Assembly (NCBI RefSeq): GCF_000319385.1 | Contig: NC_019566.1 | Span: 163,014-227,013, forward strand | Length of the DNA stretch: 64,000 nucleotides | Direction: 5' to 3' | DNA from: Candidatus Endolissoclinum faulkneri L2 | GTDB lineage: Bacteria; Pseudomonadota; Alphaproteobacteria; Thalassobaculales; Thalassobaculaceae | In this document: one piece after another, positions 20,307 to 30,091 of the stretch | Layout: each line of letters begins with the position of its first letter | Numbering within the stretch: position 1 is the stretch's first letter | Made by a program: the position numbers and the translations under genes | Notes under the pieces: generated by a model | Database searches by the model: none | Seen by the model: only the letters and a program-made list of their open reading frames with translations | Told to the model about the DNA's origin: nothing

Positions 20307-21041
20307 GTGATTCTTTATCCTGCAATTGACATAAATGATGGGCAGTGTGTTCGTTTGCTTCGTGGTGAAAAGAGTAGCGCTATAACATACAGTGTTGATC
20401 CTGCTGTCCAAGCTAAGCATTTTCAGAATGCTGGTTGTAAATGGATACACGTAGTGGATTTAGAAGGCGCTTTTGCTGGTAAAGTAGTAAACGTGACAGC
20501 GGTGCGTTCAATATTATCAACCGTAGATATTCCTCTGCAGTTTGGGGGTGGTATTCGAAATCGTACCCATATTCATGATTGGATTAACGCTGGCATTAGT
20601 CGTGTTATATTAGGTACAGTGGCTTTGTTTAATCCAAACTTGGTAGCAGCTGTTTGTCGCGATTATCCTGGCATGATTAGTGTTAGTATCGATGTTCGTA
20701 ACGGTAAACCTGCAGTTGAGGGATGGACTAAAACTTCTACAATAACTGCTAGGGATCTGGCATTAAAATTTGAGGATGTTGGAGTTGCGTCTATTATTTT
20801 TACTGATATTGATCGAGATGGTGCCATGCAGGGGCCTAACTTGGAGGAAACTAGAATATTAGCTCAAGCATTATCAATACCTGTTATCGCTTCAGGGGGA
20901 GTGTCATCGATTGATGATTTATTACAATTAACTAAACTGAATAATGATGGGGTAGAAGGAGTTATTGTTGGCAGAGCGATATATGACGGTCGAATTAATA
21001 TGAATCATGCACTGCGTGTACTTGGCGGGGATAATACTTGA
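20307..21041 (+). CDS. hisA: Phosphoribosylformimino-5-aminoimidazole carboxamide ribotide isomerase
   Basis: A (beta-alpha)8 barrel that isomerises ProFAR to PRFAR, the fourth step of histidine synthesis. The start is GTG at 20307 ([17 protein letters not shown]), matching the family N-terminus; a GGAG lies 13 bases upstream, rather far. Catalytic Asp8 lies in PAID, and the second catalytic Asp lies in the FTDIDRDG segment near residue 130. The phosphate-binding loops GGG and ASGG are present. 244 residues is normal. Its TGA overlaps the hisF ATG, so the two are probably translationally coupled. Confidence 0.97.
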   Translation: MILYPAIDINDGQCVRLLRGEKSSAITYSVDPAVQAKHFQNAGCKWIHVVDLEGAFAGKVVNVTAVRSILSTVDIPLQFGGGIRNRTHIHDWINAGISRVILGTVALFNPNLVAAVCRDYPGMISVSIDVRNGKPAVEGWTKTSTITARDLALKFEDVGVASIIFTDIDRDGAMQGPNLEETRILAQALSIPVIASGGVSSIDDLLQLTKLNNDGVEGVIVGRAIYDGRINMNHALRVLGGDNT

Positions 21042-21805
21042 TGTTAAAAGTGCGCGTTATTCCATGCCTAGACGTTAAGGGTGATCGATTAGTTAAAGGA
21101 GTAAATTTCGTCGACTTGGTTGATACCGGCAATCCTGTGGCACAGGCTAAGTTTTATAATGACGAAGGAGCAGATGAACTATGCTTTTTAGATATTGCTG
21201 CTAGTCAGAAAGATCAGTATATAATATTTGATGTAATTAGTCGTGTTGCAGAACAGTGCTTTATGCCCCTAATGGTTGGTGGTGGGGTGCGAAACATTGA
21301 GGATATCCGCAAGCTTTTACTCATTGGAGCCGACAAAGTGGTCATTAATACTGCAGCGGTTAACAATCCAGAATTTGTTCGCCAAGCAGCCAATAAGTTT
21401 GGCAGTCAGTGCATTACAGTTGCCGTTGATGTTAAGCAAACGAGTGGAGGTAAATTTAATGTTTTTACACATGCTGGTCGCCAGGCTACTGATTTAGATC
21501 CTGTTGTATGGGCACAACAAATGGTTGAATATGGTGCAGGTGAGATTATGTTGACATCTATTGATCACGATGGCACCAAACAAGGATTTAATATATCGTT
21601 AACTAGGACTGTTTCTGATTCTGTACAGGTACCAGTTATTGCTTCGGGGGGAGTTGGTACACTGGATCATTTGGTGGAAGGAGTGCATGCTGGTCATGCC
21701 AGTGCAGTCCTATCTGCTTCTATTTTTCATTCAGGTACTTATCGTATTAGCGAGGTAAAAAAAGCAATGTTTGCTGCCGGTATTGCTGTTAGACAGAGCA
21801 ATTGA
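21041..21805 (+). CDS. hisF: Imidazole glycerol phosphate synthase, cyclase subunit
   Basis: A (beta-alpha)8 barrel that uses ammonia from HisH to turn PRFAR into imidazole glycerol phosphate and AICAR. From ATG 21041 the 254-residue product begins [12 protein letters not shown], with catalytic Asp11. The second Asp is in the [11 protein letters not shown] segment near residue 130. VGGGV and ASGGV phosphate loops are present. A TTG one codon upstream (21038) is possible, but the family starts at MLK. The ATG overlaps the hisA stop. The partner hisH is not in this window and must be elsewhere if the pathway works. Confidence 0.97.
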   Translation: MLKVRVIPCLDVKGDRLVKGVNFVDLVDTGNPVAQAKFYNDEGADELCFLDIAASQKDQYIIFDVISRVAEQCFMPLMVGGGVRNIEDIRKLLLIGADKVVINTAAVNNPEFVRQAANKFGSQCITVAVDVKQTSGGKFNVFTHAGRQATDLDPVVWAQQMVEYGAGEIMLTSIDHDGTKQGFNISLTRTVSDSVQVPVIASGGVGTLDHLVEGVHAGHASAVLSASIFHSGTYRISEVKKAMFAAGIAVRQSN

Positions 21806-21812
21806 GGATACT

Positions 21813-22103
21813 ATGAATAATAATCATGTTCTTGATCGACTTATTAATAAGATAGCATCGCGCCGAGAGGATAACTTAGAGACAAGTTATACTGCTAGAT
21901 TACTGTCAAGTGGTCCCGTGAGATCTGCGCAGAAAGTCGGAGAAGAAGCTGTAGAAGTAGCTATTGAGGCAACGTTAGGGAATACTGATACTTTGATTTC
22001 AGAAAGTGCTGATCTATTATATCACTTGTTGGTATTGTGGGTCTCCATGGGAGTAAGCTCGCATAAAGTTTGGGCTAAACTAGAAGCACGCGAGAAAATT
22101 TAA
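21813..22103 (+). CDS. hisE: Phosphoribosyl-ATP pyrophosphatase
   Basis: A small all-alpha MazG-fold enzyme that hydrolyses PR-ATP to PR-AMP in the second step of histidine synthesis. The ATG at 21813 follows GAGGA (21804-21808), giving 96 residues; longer in-frame starts overlap hisF without an obvious ribosome site. The acidic helix VGEEAVEVAIEA and the segment SADLLYHLLVLW match the metal-binding core of HisE. It is the third gene of the hisA-hisF-hisE run, 7 bases after hisF. Confidence 0.95.
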   Translation: MNNNHVLDRLINKIASRREDNLETSYTARLLSSGPVRSAQKVGEEAVEVAIEATLGNTDTLISESADLLYHLLVLWVSMGVSSHKVWAKLEAREKI

Positions 22104-22166
22104 ACTAAATTCGATAAAACTACTGTTAGCTTGGAGCCTAAAAAATAATTAATTGGAAATTGCTCA

Positions 22167-22529
22167 ATGCTTTATGATGCCAATAATACTTTTGCTAAGA
22201 TTTTGCGTGGTGATATTCCAAGTAATACTATTTACGAGGACGATTACACTCTTGCATTTAAGGATATCAATCCTTGTACTCCCTTCCATGTCTTAATTAT
22301 ACCTAAGGGGGATTATGTTTCTTTATCAGATTTTTCTCAGAAAGCAAGCAATTCAGAAATAATTGGCTTTATTCGTGCTGTTGGCAATATAATCTATAAA
22401 TTTAATCTTGCGGAAAAGGGATATCGTATTGTGGCCAATAGCGGCTCTGATGCCAATCAAGAAGTATTTCATTTTCACTTACATATGCTTGCTGGCAAAA
22501 ACCTTGGGAGCATTATCAAACCAATCTAA
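22167..22529 (+). CDS. HIT-family purine nucleoside phosphoramidase (HinT-like)
   Basis: A 120-residue histidine-triad protein that hydrolyses AMP-linked phosphoramidates and similar nucleotide conjugates. The triad His-Phe-His-Leu-His lies at residues 102-106, and an upstream H41 lies in FHVLIIPKG. The N-terminus DANNTFAKILRGDIPSNTIY is typical of bacterial HinT. The start is ATG at 22167, 63 bases after hisE. HIT genes commonly end the hisAFE cluster in alphaproteobacteria, so the position is ancestral rather than evidence of a role in histidine synthesis. Confidence 0.93.
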   Translation: MLYDANNTFAKILRGDIPSNTIYEDDYTLAFKDINPCTPFHVLIIPKGDYVSLSDFSQKASNSEIIGFIRAVGNIIYKFNLAEKGYRIVANSGSDANQEVFHFHLHMLAGKNLGSIIKPI

Positions 22530-25381
22530 GTGTGATTTTATGTGTATACTATTACTTACATTGAGCAAATAAAATTCGTTTTGACATAAATACGATAAAT
22601 TTAATGGTAAGTATAAATTAATCATTAATTGCATTAAATCTTAAATATAACATGTTTTAAAATTATTAAACTAATACATTAGCTATCAATTAAGTAAAAA
22701 TTTTTTTAATTTTTGGCTATTAATGAATAAATAACTTTATTGTAGTTCTAATTTTATAGAATTGGTGGTTTGCTTATATTATAAATTGGTGTGAAAGTTT
22801 TAGTAGCTTGATTATCAAATCTGATCTTTTTTTTATTTACTATTATTGAATTGGTTTAAATTGATTTATTCTAATCCTTAATACTAAGAAAGCTTATCTA
22901 TTTAATTGCAATAATTGAAAAGGCTAGTGATTTTTTGTAAAATTAACATCTTAATTAGTTAGATCTATTGTTAGATTGTATAGTAAATATTTTTACTTTA
23001 AACATATAGTTGAATTATAAGTAATTAATCATAAAATTAATAAGAATATCTCTCTGTGTTTGGCTCAAGAATAAATAACTCGAAAAAACTCAAATGGTAT
23101 TTTTTAGAGAATTATTTTAATAAATATTAATTTTTTTAAAAAATATATTTAATTCAAAATCTATTTAATTCAATAGATGAAAATTATAAAATCTTTAAGC
23201 ATTTTGCAGTAAAATCTAAAATAACTTTGGAAGGAGCGAATTGCTTATAACAAGAATAAACTAACTACACATCTTTTGCTTAAAAATTAAATGTATCGTA
23301 CTTTGAATGATTTTTCTAAATAATTAATTTATCTTAATAAGATACATTATAGATCTAATTATTAAATAAATTACTTAACTATAGTAAAAGTATAATTTTA
23401 TCAGTAATAACAATTATATCGCAATTACAGTATATTAAAAATCAATATAGTATTTCGTCATCAATCTGGATTATATAGAACAACTGTTATTAGTAAATAT
23501 AGATTAGATGTAGCAAAATTAGTAGATGCAAAAAATTCTTCTTTTGTTTATTATCTTCAAAAATTATTAAATATCTAGTAATTATGACATTGAAAGGAAT
23601 TTCGTTTAACAGAAAGAGTAAATTTTACTACATTAAAACATTTTTAAAATACATTAAGCAAATGGTATTATTTACTAATAAAATTATTTTTTAAGAAACG
23701 ATAACTATAATATTTATAATTATTAGCCAAAAATACTCTCTGTCTACAGACAGGGCTAGATAAATTCTCTTACTATGTAAATATTCTTAGTTTAACAAAA
23801 AACTTATTTTGACTCATAAAATATAAAACTTTAATAATCATTATTGTTTTTTTTGGAAAACGTTCGCAGCTTAATTGCCTATAAGGCAGTTAGGCTGTTT
23901 TAATTCTCAATGTATAAAATGCAATAATTTTTTTTAAATGTTAGATCATTGGTGATGATTTAATTAGTGGAAAGTAAAAAGATTTTACGCAGCAATATAG
24001 TGTAATTAATTTTCTAAAGGTATTCAGCACAATGAATACATGTAAATAAAATTCATTTATTCTTGTCAAAATATAAGATTAATGTAATGACTACACATTG
24101 ACTCAATGTAGGAAAAATAATAAATTTAACTTGTAACGACTTTTAATTAATTTTTTTTTAAAATGGATATACTATTATAACCATTACAAGTAATGGTTAT
24201 TGCTTCTTAATAAAAATACTTATCATGCACTACAACATTTTCTTATTTCCTATATCGAATGAGTTTTTAACCCGTTAGTTTTATTTAAAACGTACATTAA
24301 GGTCAAGTATTAGATAATTACACAAATAATACTAGCTGACTATATATTTGACTAATAGTCTCAGTGATTATTTGCCGTTAGAAAAGCTTTAATCTACTAG
24401 GTTAAATATATTATTAAGAAATTATTTGCTTCTGTAGTCTATTATAGTATGTGGTTCATACCAGAAAGAATTTTGAATAATATTCATTTATGCTGTTAAT
24501 GCTTGAAGCTATGATAACGATGTTGTGTTCATGTCTTTTTTAATGTTTATTATACTATGCGATAATCTTATGACTAAAGAATATTTTAACATAATTTTTA
24601 TTACATGTAGGAAGATATTTTACTATAGATAAATTTGTTGTTTTTTTAATTAAAAATTTCTATGAAAAAAATAAACTTAACTATTATGATTTTTTGCAGT
24701 AAAAATTCTATTAAGTTATTTGGATAATTTACATTTGTTTAGATTTTAGTATTAATTAAGTAATTGTAACTTTGTAACTAAAGTGTGAGGTAAACTTAGC
24801 AAGTTGCAATATATACTCACTTATTACACTATAGTGAATATATATTGCAAAAGTAAATTTAACTTTTAATAAATGTTCATATTATTTTTAGCTAATAGCT
24901 ATAATTTTTTACTTACAGCTATTTCATATGGATGAATTTATCATAGGTCTTTTTCTAAAGAATGTGAGTTAGTCTAATTAATCTCAATTAATTATAATAA
25001 TCAGTTAACATACTTAATTACATTAAAAACAATTTTAAGTTTAATAAAATTACTTGCTAATTTATAGCATTGCTTGTATTCAGTTAGTTTATTATGATAA
25101 TAGGTATTATTTAGTTTTCTATTGTTATCAGTATATAAAACTTATATAATATATTGATTATTGCATATATTACTTTCATTATGATGAAAGATACTTGTTG
25201 TTTATGAAGCGATTTATCCATACACTTTTAAAGTGATAAAGAAAATATACGATCTAATTAGTTATTTACTTAAGAAAATATATCGCATAAAAATTAAATT
25301 AGAAAAGATTATTTGTATTATCTGTAATCTAAGCAATGCTTCCACTTATGGAGAAGTAAGACTGATTAGAAGAAGAATTAT
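22530..25381. other. 2.9-kb gene desert
   Basis: The longest uninterrupted gene-free stretch in the window. I find no protein frame, tRNA or mobile element. The DNA is extremely AT-rich. One long near-perfect inverted repeat (24804-24850) stands out and is listed separately. Confidence 0.65.
24804..24850. repeat. 18-bp near-perfect inverted repeat
   Basis: 24804-24821 pairs with 24833-24850 at 17 of 18 positions around an 11-base loop, which itself contains a second possible CACT/AGTG pairing. Flanking AACTT and AAGT partly extend the stem. It lies 530 bases upstream of lgt, far from any gene end. Confidence 0.6.
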
Positions 25382-26182
25382 ATGTTTTTTCTAGTATTGG
25401 AATTTCCAATGATTGATCCTATAGCAATTGCTATGGGGCCATTATCCATACGCTGGTATGCACTTGCATATATCGCTGGAATAATTGTAGGTTGGAAATA
25501 TGTCATCTATCTGAGCAAGAGTTATCCTATTTTATTTGACCATAAGCTGTTTGATAGCCTTCTACTCTATGTTACTTGTGGCATTATTTTAGGTGGTAGG
25601 ATTGGCTATGTTTTATTTTATAATTTAAATTATTACTTCTCTAACCCAGAAGAGATGTTTATGGTTTGGCGAGGAGGTATGTCTTTTCATGGTGGTTTCC
25701 TTGGTGTTGTCGTAGCTATTGCACTTTTTGCGCGCAAGGCCAACCTTTCTATTTTTATTATTGGTGATTTAGTAGCTTCTGCTGCGCCAATTGGTTTATT
25801 CTTTGGTCGCATTGCTAACTTCATAAATGGAGAGTTATTTGGTCGAGCAGCGCCTGATTTGCCGTGGGCAATTATTTTTCCTAACGGCGGCGAGATTCCA
25901 CGACATCCTTCTCAAATATACGAAGCCCTCTTGGAGGGGATAGTGCTGTTTATTTTCATTCGACGAGTGAGCATTAAAACACAAAGGCCTGGAATAGCCG
26001 TGACTTCTTTTGTTATTGGTTACGGCATTGTTCGTACTATTTGTGAATTTTTTCGGGCACCAGATGCGCAGATTGGCTTTGTTATATCGCATCTATCTAT
26101 GGGACAAATTCTTAGCTTGCCGATGATATTAATTGGAGGTATTATCATGTTTTTGCTTTCACGTAAGGATCCTTTGCACTAG
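25382..26182 (+). CDS. lgt: Prolipoprotein diacylglyceryl transferase
   Basis: An inner-membrane enzyme that transfers diacylglycerol from phosphatidylglycerol to the lipobox cysteine of prolipoproteins, the first step of lipoprotein maturation. The 266-residue product has about seven membrane segments, the HGGFLG motif with essential His103, and the Lgt signature GRIANFINGELFGR (142-155). The start is ATG at 25382; a later ATG at 25409 is possible, but the extra nine residues match relatives. The stop is 2 bases from the start of the next gene, so the two are co-transcribed. Retention implies an outer envelope with lipoproteins. Confidence 0.96.
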   Translation: MFFLVLEFPMIDPIAIAMGPLSIRWYALAYIAGIIVGWKYVIYLSKSYPILFDHKLFDSLLLYVTCGIILGGRIGYVLFYNLNYYFSNPEEMFMVWRGGMSFHGGFLGVVVAIALFARKANLSIFIIGDLVASAAPIGLFFGRIANFINGELFGRAAPDLPWAIIFPNGGEIPRHPSQIYEALLEGIVLFIFIRRVSIKTQRPGIAVTSFVIGYGIVRTICEFFRAPDAQIGFVISHLSMGQILSLPMILIGGIIMFLLSRKDPLH

Positions 26183-26184
26183 AA

Positions 26185-27264
26185 GTGACTATACTTGATT
26201 ATATGAGACAAAGAGTGGAGGCTGATGGGCCAATCGCTTTGTCTGAGGTTATGAAAGATACTTTAACCCATCCGTGTTTTGGCTATTACGCAACACGTAA
26301 TCCATTTGGTTCCTTAGGTGATTTTGTCACTGCGCCAGAAATTAGCCAAATATTTGGTGAATTAATAGGTCTTTGGGCTGCAGTAATTTGGCAGCAAATT
26401 GGATCACCTAGAAAGGTTAATTTTATTGAGCTTGGACCTGGTAGTGGCATCATGATGGCTGATGCACTACGAGCTAGTCAGTTGGTACCAGACTTTCATG
26501 TTGCTTTAGATTTACACCTAGTTGAGAATAGTTTAGCTTTGCGTAAGATTCAAAAGAATTTATTAGCTAGATATGCTCCTACGTGGCATAATGATGTCTA
26601 CGGTTTACCTTGTGGACCATCTATCATCATCGCGAATGAGTTTTTTGATACTATGCCTATCACTCAGCTTGTACGTAGTAGATTAGGATGGCACGAGAGA
26701 CGCTTATCCTTTGATCAACAAACTAATATGCCTACTTGGACCATAATGCCAGAAATTAGCCACTTGGCTAATTTGCTCCATCCAAAAGTATTGAATTCTG
26801 CACAGCCAGAGGATATAGCTGAGGTATCATCTGTTTCTTTATCACTAGCAGATGCTTTAGCTAGACGCTTGGTAAGCGAAGGTGGGGTAGCTTTAGTCAT
26901 TGACTACGGTTACTGCAATAGTGCAGTAGGCGATACATTACAAGCGATTAAAGAGCATAAATTTGTTGATATATTAAAAAATTTAGGCGAATCAGACCTA
27001 ACGGCACATGTTGATTTTGCTGCTTTGTCTGCTGTAGTCAATAGGGCAGGGGCGATTGTTTATGGCCCACTAACGCAAGGTAATTTTTTGTTATCTCTAG
27101 GAATTATTCAACGAACTTATAATTTAATGAAAGAATCTAATCATAAGCAAGCTCGTAACATTGAGGCCGCAATGGTTCGTTTGATTCATTCTAACGAAAT
27201 GGGTAGCCTTTTTAAAGTCGTGGCATGGGCAGGACAGAAGATTAATTTGCTGCCTGGATTATGA
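26185..27264 (+). CDS. SAM-dependent methyltransferase, MidA/NDUFAF7 family
   Basis: A 359-residue class I methyltransferase of the COG1565/DUF185 family. The SAM-binding loop is ELGPGSG (82-88), preceded by the family's diagnostic YYATRNPFGSLGDFVTAPEISQ-type region (34-55). NEFFDTMP and IDYGY segments follow. The mitochondrial homologue NDUFAF7 dimethylates an arginine of the NDUFS2 subunit of complex I; I infer a similar role here. The start is GTG at 26185, two bases after the lgt stop. In many alphaproteobacteria a laccase-domain gene (pgeF) follows, but none is seen here. Confidence 0.9.
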   Translation: MTILDYMRQRVEADGPIALSEVMKDTLTHPCFGYYATRNPFGSLGDFVTAPEISQIFGELIGLWAAVIWQQIGSPRKVNFIELGPGSGIMMADALRASQLVPDFHVALDLHLVENSLALRKIQKNLLARYAPTWHNDVYGLPCGPSIIIANEFFDTMPITQLVRSRLGWHERRLSFDQQTNMPTWTIMPEISHLANLLHPKVLNSAQPEDIAEVSSVSLSLADALARRLVSEGGVALVIDYGYCNSAVGDTLQAIKEHKFVDILKNLGESDLTAHVDFAALSAVVNRAGAIVYGPLTQGNFLLSLGIIQRTYNLMKESNHKQARNIEAAMVRLIHSNEMGSLFKVVAWAGQKINLLPGL

Positions 27265-27939
27265 ATGTATCTTTTTTAATCAAAAAAACATTATCTAACA
27301 GTAAAAATCAATTATATTTATATATTAATAGATTAGATAAAAACTTCGCGTAATTTTTATCTTAATCAAATCCATGATACTTAATAGGTTTACTTGAATG
27401 AATTATAAAATCATAGTAAAATTAAATAATTTTCGATTGTAAGAATTACATTTAAAGTAGAGTTTAACTTCTTAAAATAAGTTTAGATATTTTTTAAGGT
27501 ATTTTACAATAAAAAAAATTAGAAATACTTTTTTGTAATAAAAAGCGTTTAATTAATTTTTATTTGATGATTGTGTGTATATTTGATCGTTTTGTTTTTC
27601 GTTAACGTATGCAATAAAATTGCTAGATGATTATCTCATATTTTTTTTGCATAATCTTACTTAATTAATTTTTAAGTTTTTTTTCATTCCATGCGCAGCC
27701 TATTTGGTAACATATAGGTGTTGATTAAAAATTAGAAAAGCGGTTTCTTAATTGCCACATTATTTAGATCGTCATTACGGTACAATATAATATGTTATAA
27801 ATGATGCAGATATAAATCCTTGCAGTTTATTAGCTGCCATATAAAACACGCGTACTAATTGTTAGTCTGATTTAATAAATAATTAAAGATATAGTGGTTT
27901 GTGAAATTTTATTTTACCAATACAACCCTCCTTAATTAG

Positions 27940-27970
27940 ATATAAAATTTTTGACTAAAAAGTTTTATAT
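27940..27970. repeat. 13-bp AT-only hairpin with one bulge
   Basis: ATATAAAATTTTT (27940-27952) pairs with 27957-27970 around GACT, leaving a single unpaired G at 27962. Low complexity makes chance plausible. Confidence 0.45.
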
Positions 27971-28239
27971 CGCTGATTTTAGGATAATAAATTATTTAAG
28001 TGATGCATTACCAAATCATCGCTTATTGGGTTTTTAGCAAAAAATCAAAAATATTTAAAATAAAAAATAATTTAAAACTTTTATGTAAAGCAAGATAATA
28101 ATTTCTAAGATAATTAATAAAAGTTAAATTAAACAATTTTTATTAATCACAAAGGTAAAATAATTTCGATGACAATATATCATTTTATGATTAAACCGAT
28201 ATTGTTAGTAAGTATCTTATTTTATAATATATAATAGGA

Positions 28240-28262
28240 GTATATAATCCATGATTATATAC
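28240..28262. repeat. 10-bp perfect hairpin
   Basis: GTATATAATC (28240-28249) pairs with GATTATATAC (28253-28262) around CAT. It is isolated in a gene-free region. Confidence 0.5.
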
Positions 28263-28707
28263 ATTTACTGTATTTATGCTATTTGAAATGCGGTCACAAT
28301 AAATTTACCTATTGATTATATCTAATTCATTATACATCTTCAAAAAAAAAGATTCCTTATTGGTGCGATTGTCGTTAACTCTTAATATGCATGCATGGCC
28401 GTAAAATCATAAAATATACTTTTCTTTGTTTTATCTAAATCTGCATGACAATTTATGTAAAATTAAACAAGATGCTTTTAAATTATACAATCTTTTTTAT
28501 TATTTAAATTTTATTTAAATAATAATTGATATTAATCTAATATTAGCAACTATAAATAATGTTAAAAATTAGATTAGATAGAAGGGTGGTATAGCTAGTT
28601 ATATTTTTACTTTAGCTTATAAAAATAATGATCGCATTATAAGTAATACTTACTTATAATGAAAGTAATTCATAGTATTCTATGATGCCATTAAATATCA
28701 AAAGTGA

Positions 28708-29220
28708 TTATTTTGAATTATCTTTGATATCTTGCGTTATTTTTATTAAGCCAATAGCTTTTAGATTAGCGATGGTGGTTTTTGATAAGCAAATATTATT
28801 GCGAGATGCAACTAAGTTACAATAACTTACAAGAATATTAAAGTCATTTATAGAATTGTCTAAATATAACTCTTTACCATTGCCAGCTAGTTTTAGTTCC
28901 AGTGAGCCGCATTCTTTATTATGTCTGGTAGAAAAATAGCGTAATTTCATGGTATCAAGCTTGTCCCAAGGAATCTCTATATCCATATGACCAGTGCTTC
29001 GGATTACTTTGTCTTCTATTTCGATAATTTGGTAGGCGCGTAACCAAGTACGGATTAAGTAAATTCCAAACAATATTGCTAAGCTACCGAATATGACATC
29101 AACAATAGTTGCAAGTGGTATCATCAGTAATGGTAAACCAGTGATGATAAAACCGCTAATTCCTCGGAGCATATCCCAGAAAATCGCGTTGCTATTATAG
29201 TGGTGCTTAGTTATGAGCAA
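28708..29220 (-). CDS. Small membrane protein of unknown function, possibly bPH-like
   Basis: A 170-residue protein I do not recognise with certainty. Two hydrophobic segments (about residues 15-60) form a likely membrane hairpin. A soluble, beta-rich C-terminal part follows, with the pattern 'YQIIEIEDKVIRSTGHMDIEIPWDKLDTMKLRYFS'. That arrangement resembles bacterial PH-domain proteins of the YdbT/DUF304 type, in which a membrane hairpin precedes a PH-like fold. The start is ATG at 29220. It is surrounded by gene-free DNA on both sides, so context gives no function. An intact frame amid erosion suggests it is maintained. Confidence 0.65.
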   Translation of the reverse strand: MLITKHHYNSNAIFWDMLRGISGFIITGLPLLMIPLATIVDVIFGSLAILFGIYLIRTWLRAYQIIEIEDKVIRSTGHMDIEIPWDKLDTMKLRYFSTRHNKECGSLELKLAGNGKELYLDNSINDFNILVSYCNLVASRNNICLSKTTIANLKAIGLIKITQDIKDNSK

Positions 29221-30091
29221 ATTACTTTCCCAATGAATAGGTTTATGCGTTACTTACAATATCTTCTTATTCTGAAGACGCGATAATCATAAATAAGTAA
29301 ATAATAATATATCAATTACTTATTAGGATTGATAATTAATTAAGTACTTTCTTATCTTACACTAAGAAGAGAACGCTATCATATATAATTCTCTAAGAAG
29401 AACTAGCTGAGTAAGCTAACTTAAAATATGTCTGCTTCGTGAACTGTTGCTTTTATCAGCATATTCTCAGATATATCATTAATCTTTAAGATTAAAAGTA
29501 ATTTTATTATTAGGATCATTTTCTATCATGGAGATATGATAACGTTTTATTTTTAATTTGCATAATTGTGTTCCCTAGCATTAGATATATTTAAGATTAA
29601 ATATATACGTTTTTATTAGATATAACTAGAAATTATTTTTCTAATCACAATCGATAGGGATAAAGTATATATTTCTGCATATTTCTTTAATTTTTAAAAG
29701 GAATTTAGTAATATTATAATTATTTCTTTTGACAGGTAAATTTCTTATTATAAAAAGAGGCTAAAGGTAGTGATTGCTTTTATAAATAGCAAGAAATAGA
29801 TTATAAGAATTTTTAAAGTTCTTACTATAGATATTTTACTCTCGTTACTAAAATTTATTAAAATTTAGATGTTTTATTATTTAGCTTTTGATAATTAATC
29901 TCGCGTAATTTTTATATGATTTTCATGCAAAATTTGATTATTATAATTTTACTCTACAGGAATTGTATTAAATCAACCAGTAAAATCCTTACGGAAGATT
30001 ATCTAATTTAATTAACTTGAATAATTCACTCTAACTATTTGTTTATTGTGGTTAATTATTTAAAATTTCTATCGGGAGGCTTTTCCTAAAT
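29221..30091. other. 0.9-kb gene-free spacer
   Basis: AT-rich DNA between uvrA and the small membrane-protein gene. I see no gene, tRNA or strong hairpin. Confidence 0.6.

Larger units (their letters stand above)
27265..28707. other. 1.4-kb gene-free spacer
   Basis: No coding sequence recognised downstream of the lgt-midA pair. Two AT-only hairpins occur: 27940-27970 (13-bp stem, one bulged G, GACT loop) and 28240-28262 (perfect 10-bp stem, CAT loop). Function unknown. Confidence 0.6.

Noticed and set aside
20169..20450. 93-codon minus-strand frame overlapping the hisA start
   Set aside because: Overlaps hisA coding sequence and its translation is low-complexity with no domain; hisA is unambiguous.
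23741..23756. Short hairpin CTGTCT/AGACAG
   Set aside because: Only six base pairs with a 2-base centre; too weak to report as a feature.
22530..25381. Insertion sequence or prophage remnant
   Set aside because: No transposase- or integrase-like frame and no paired terminal repeats with target duplications could be seen.
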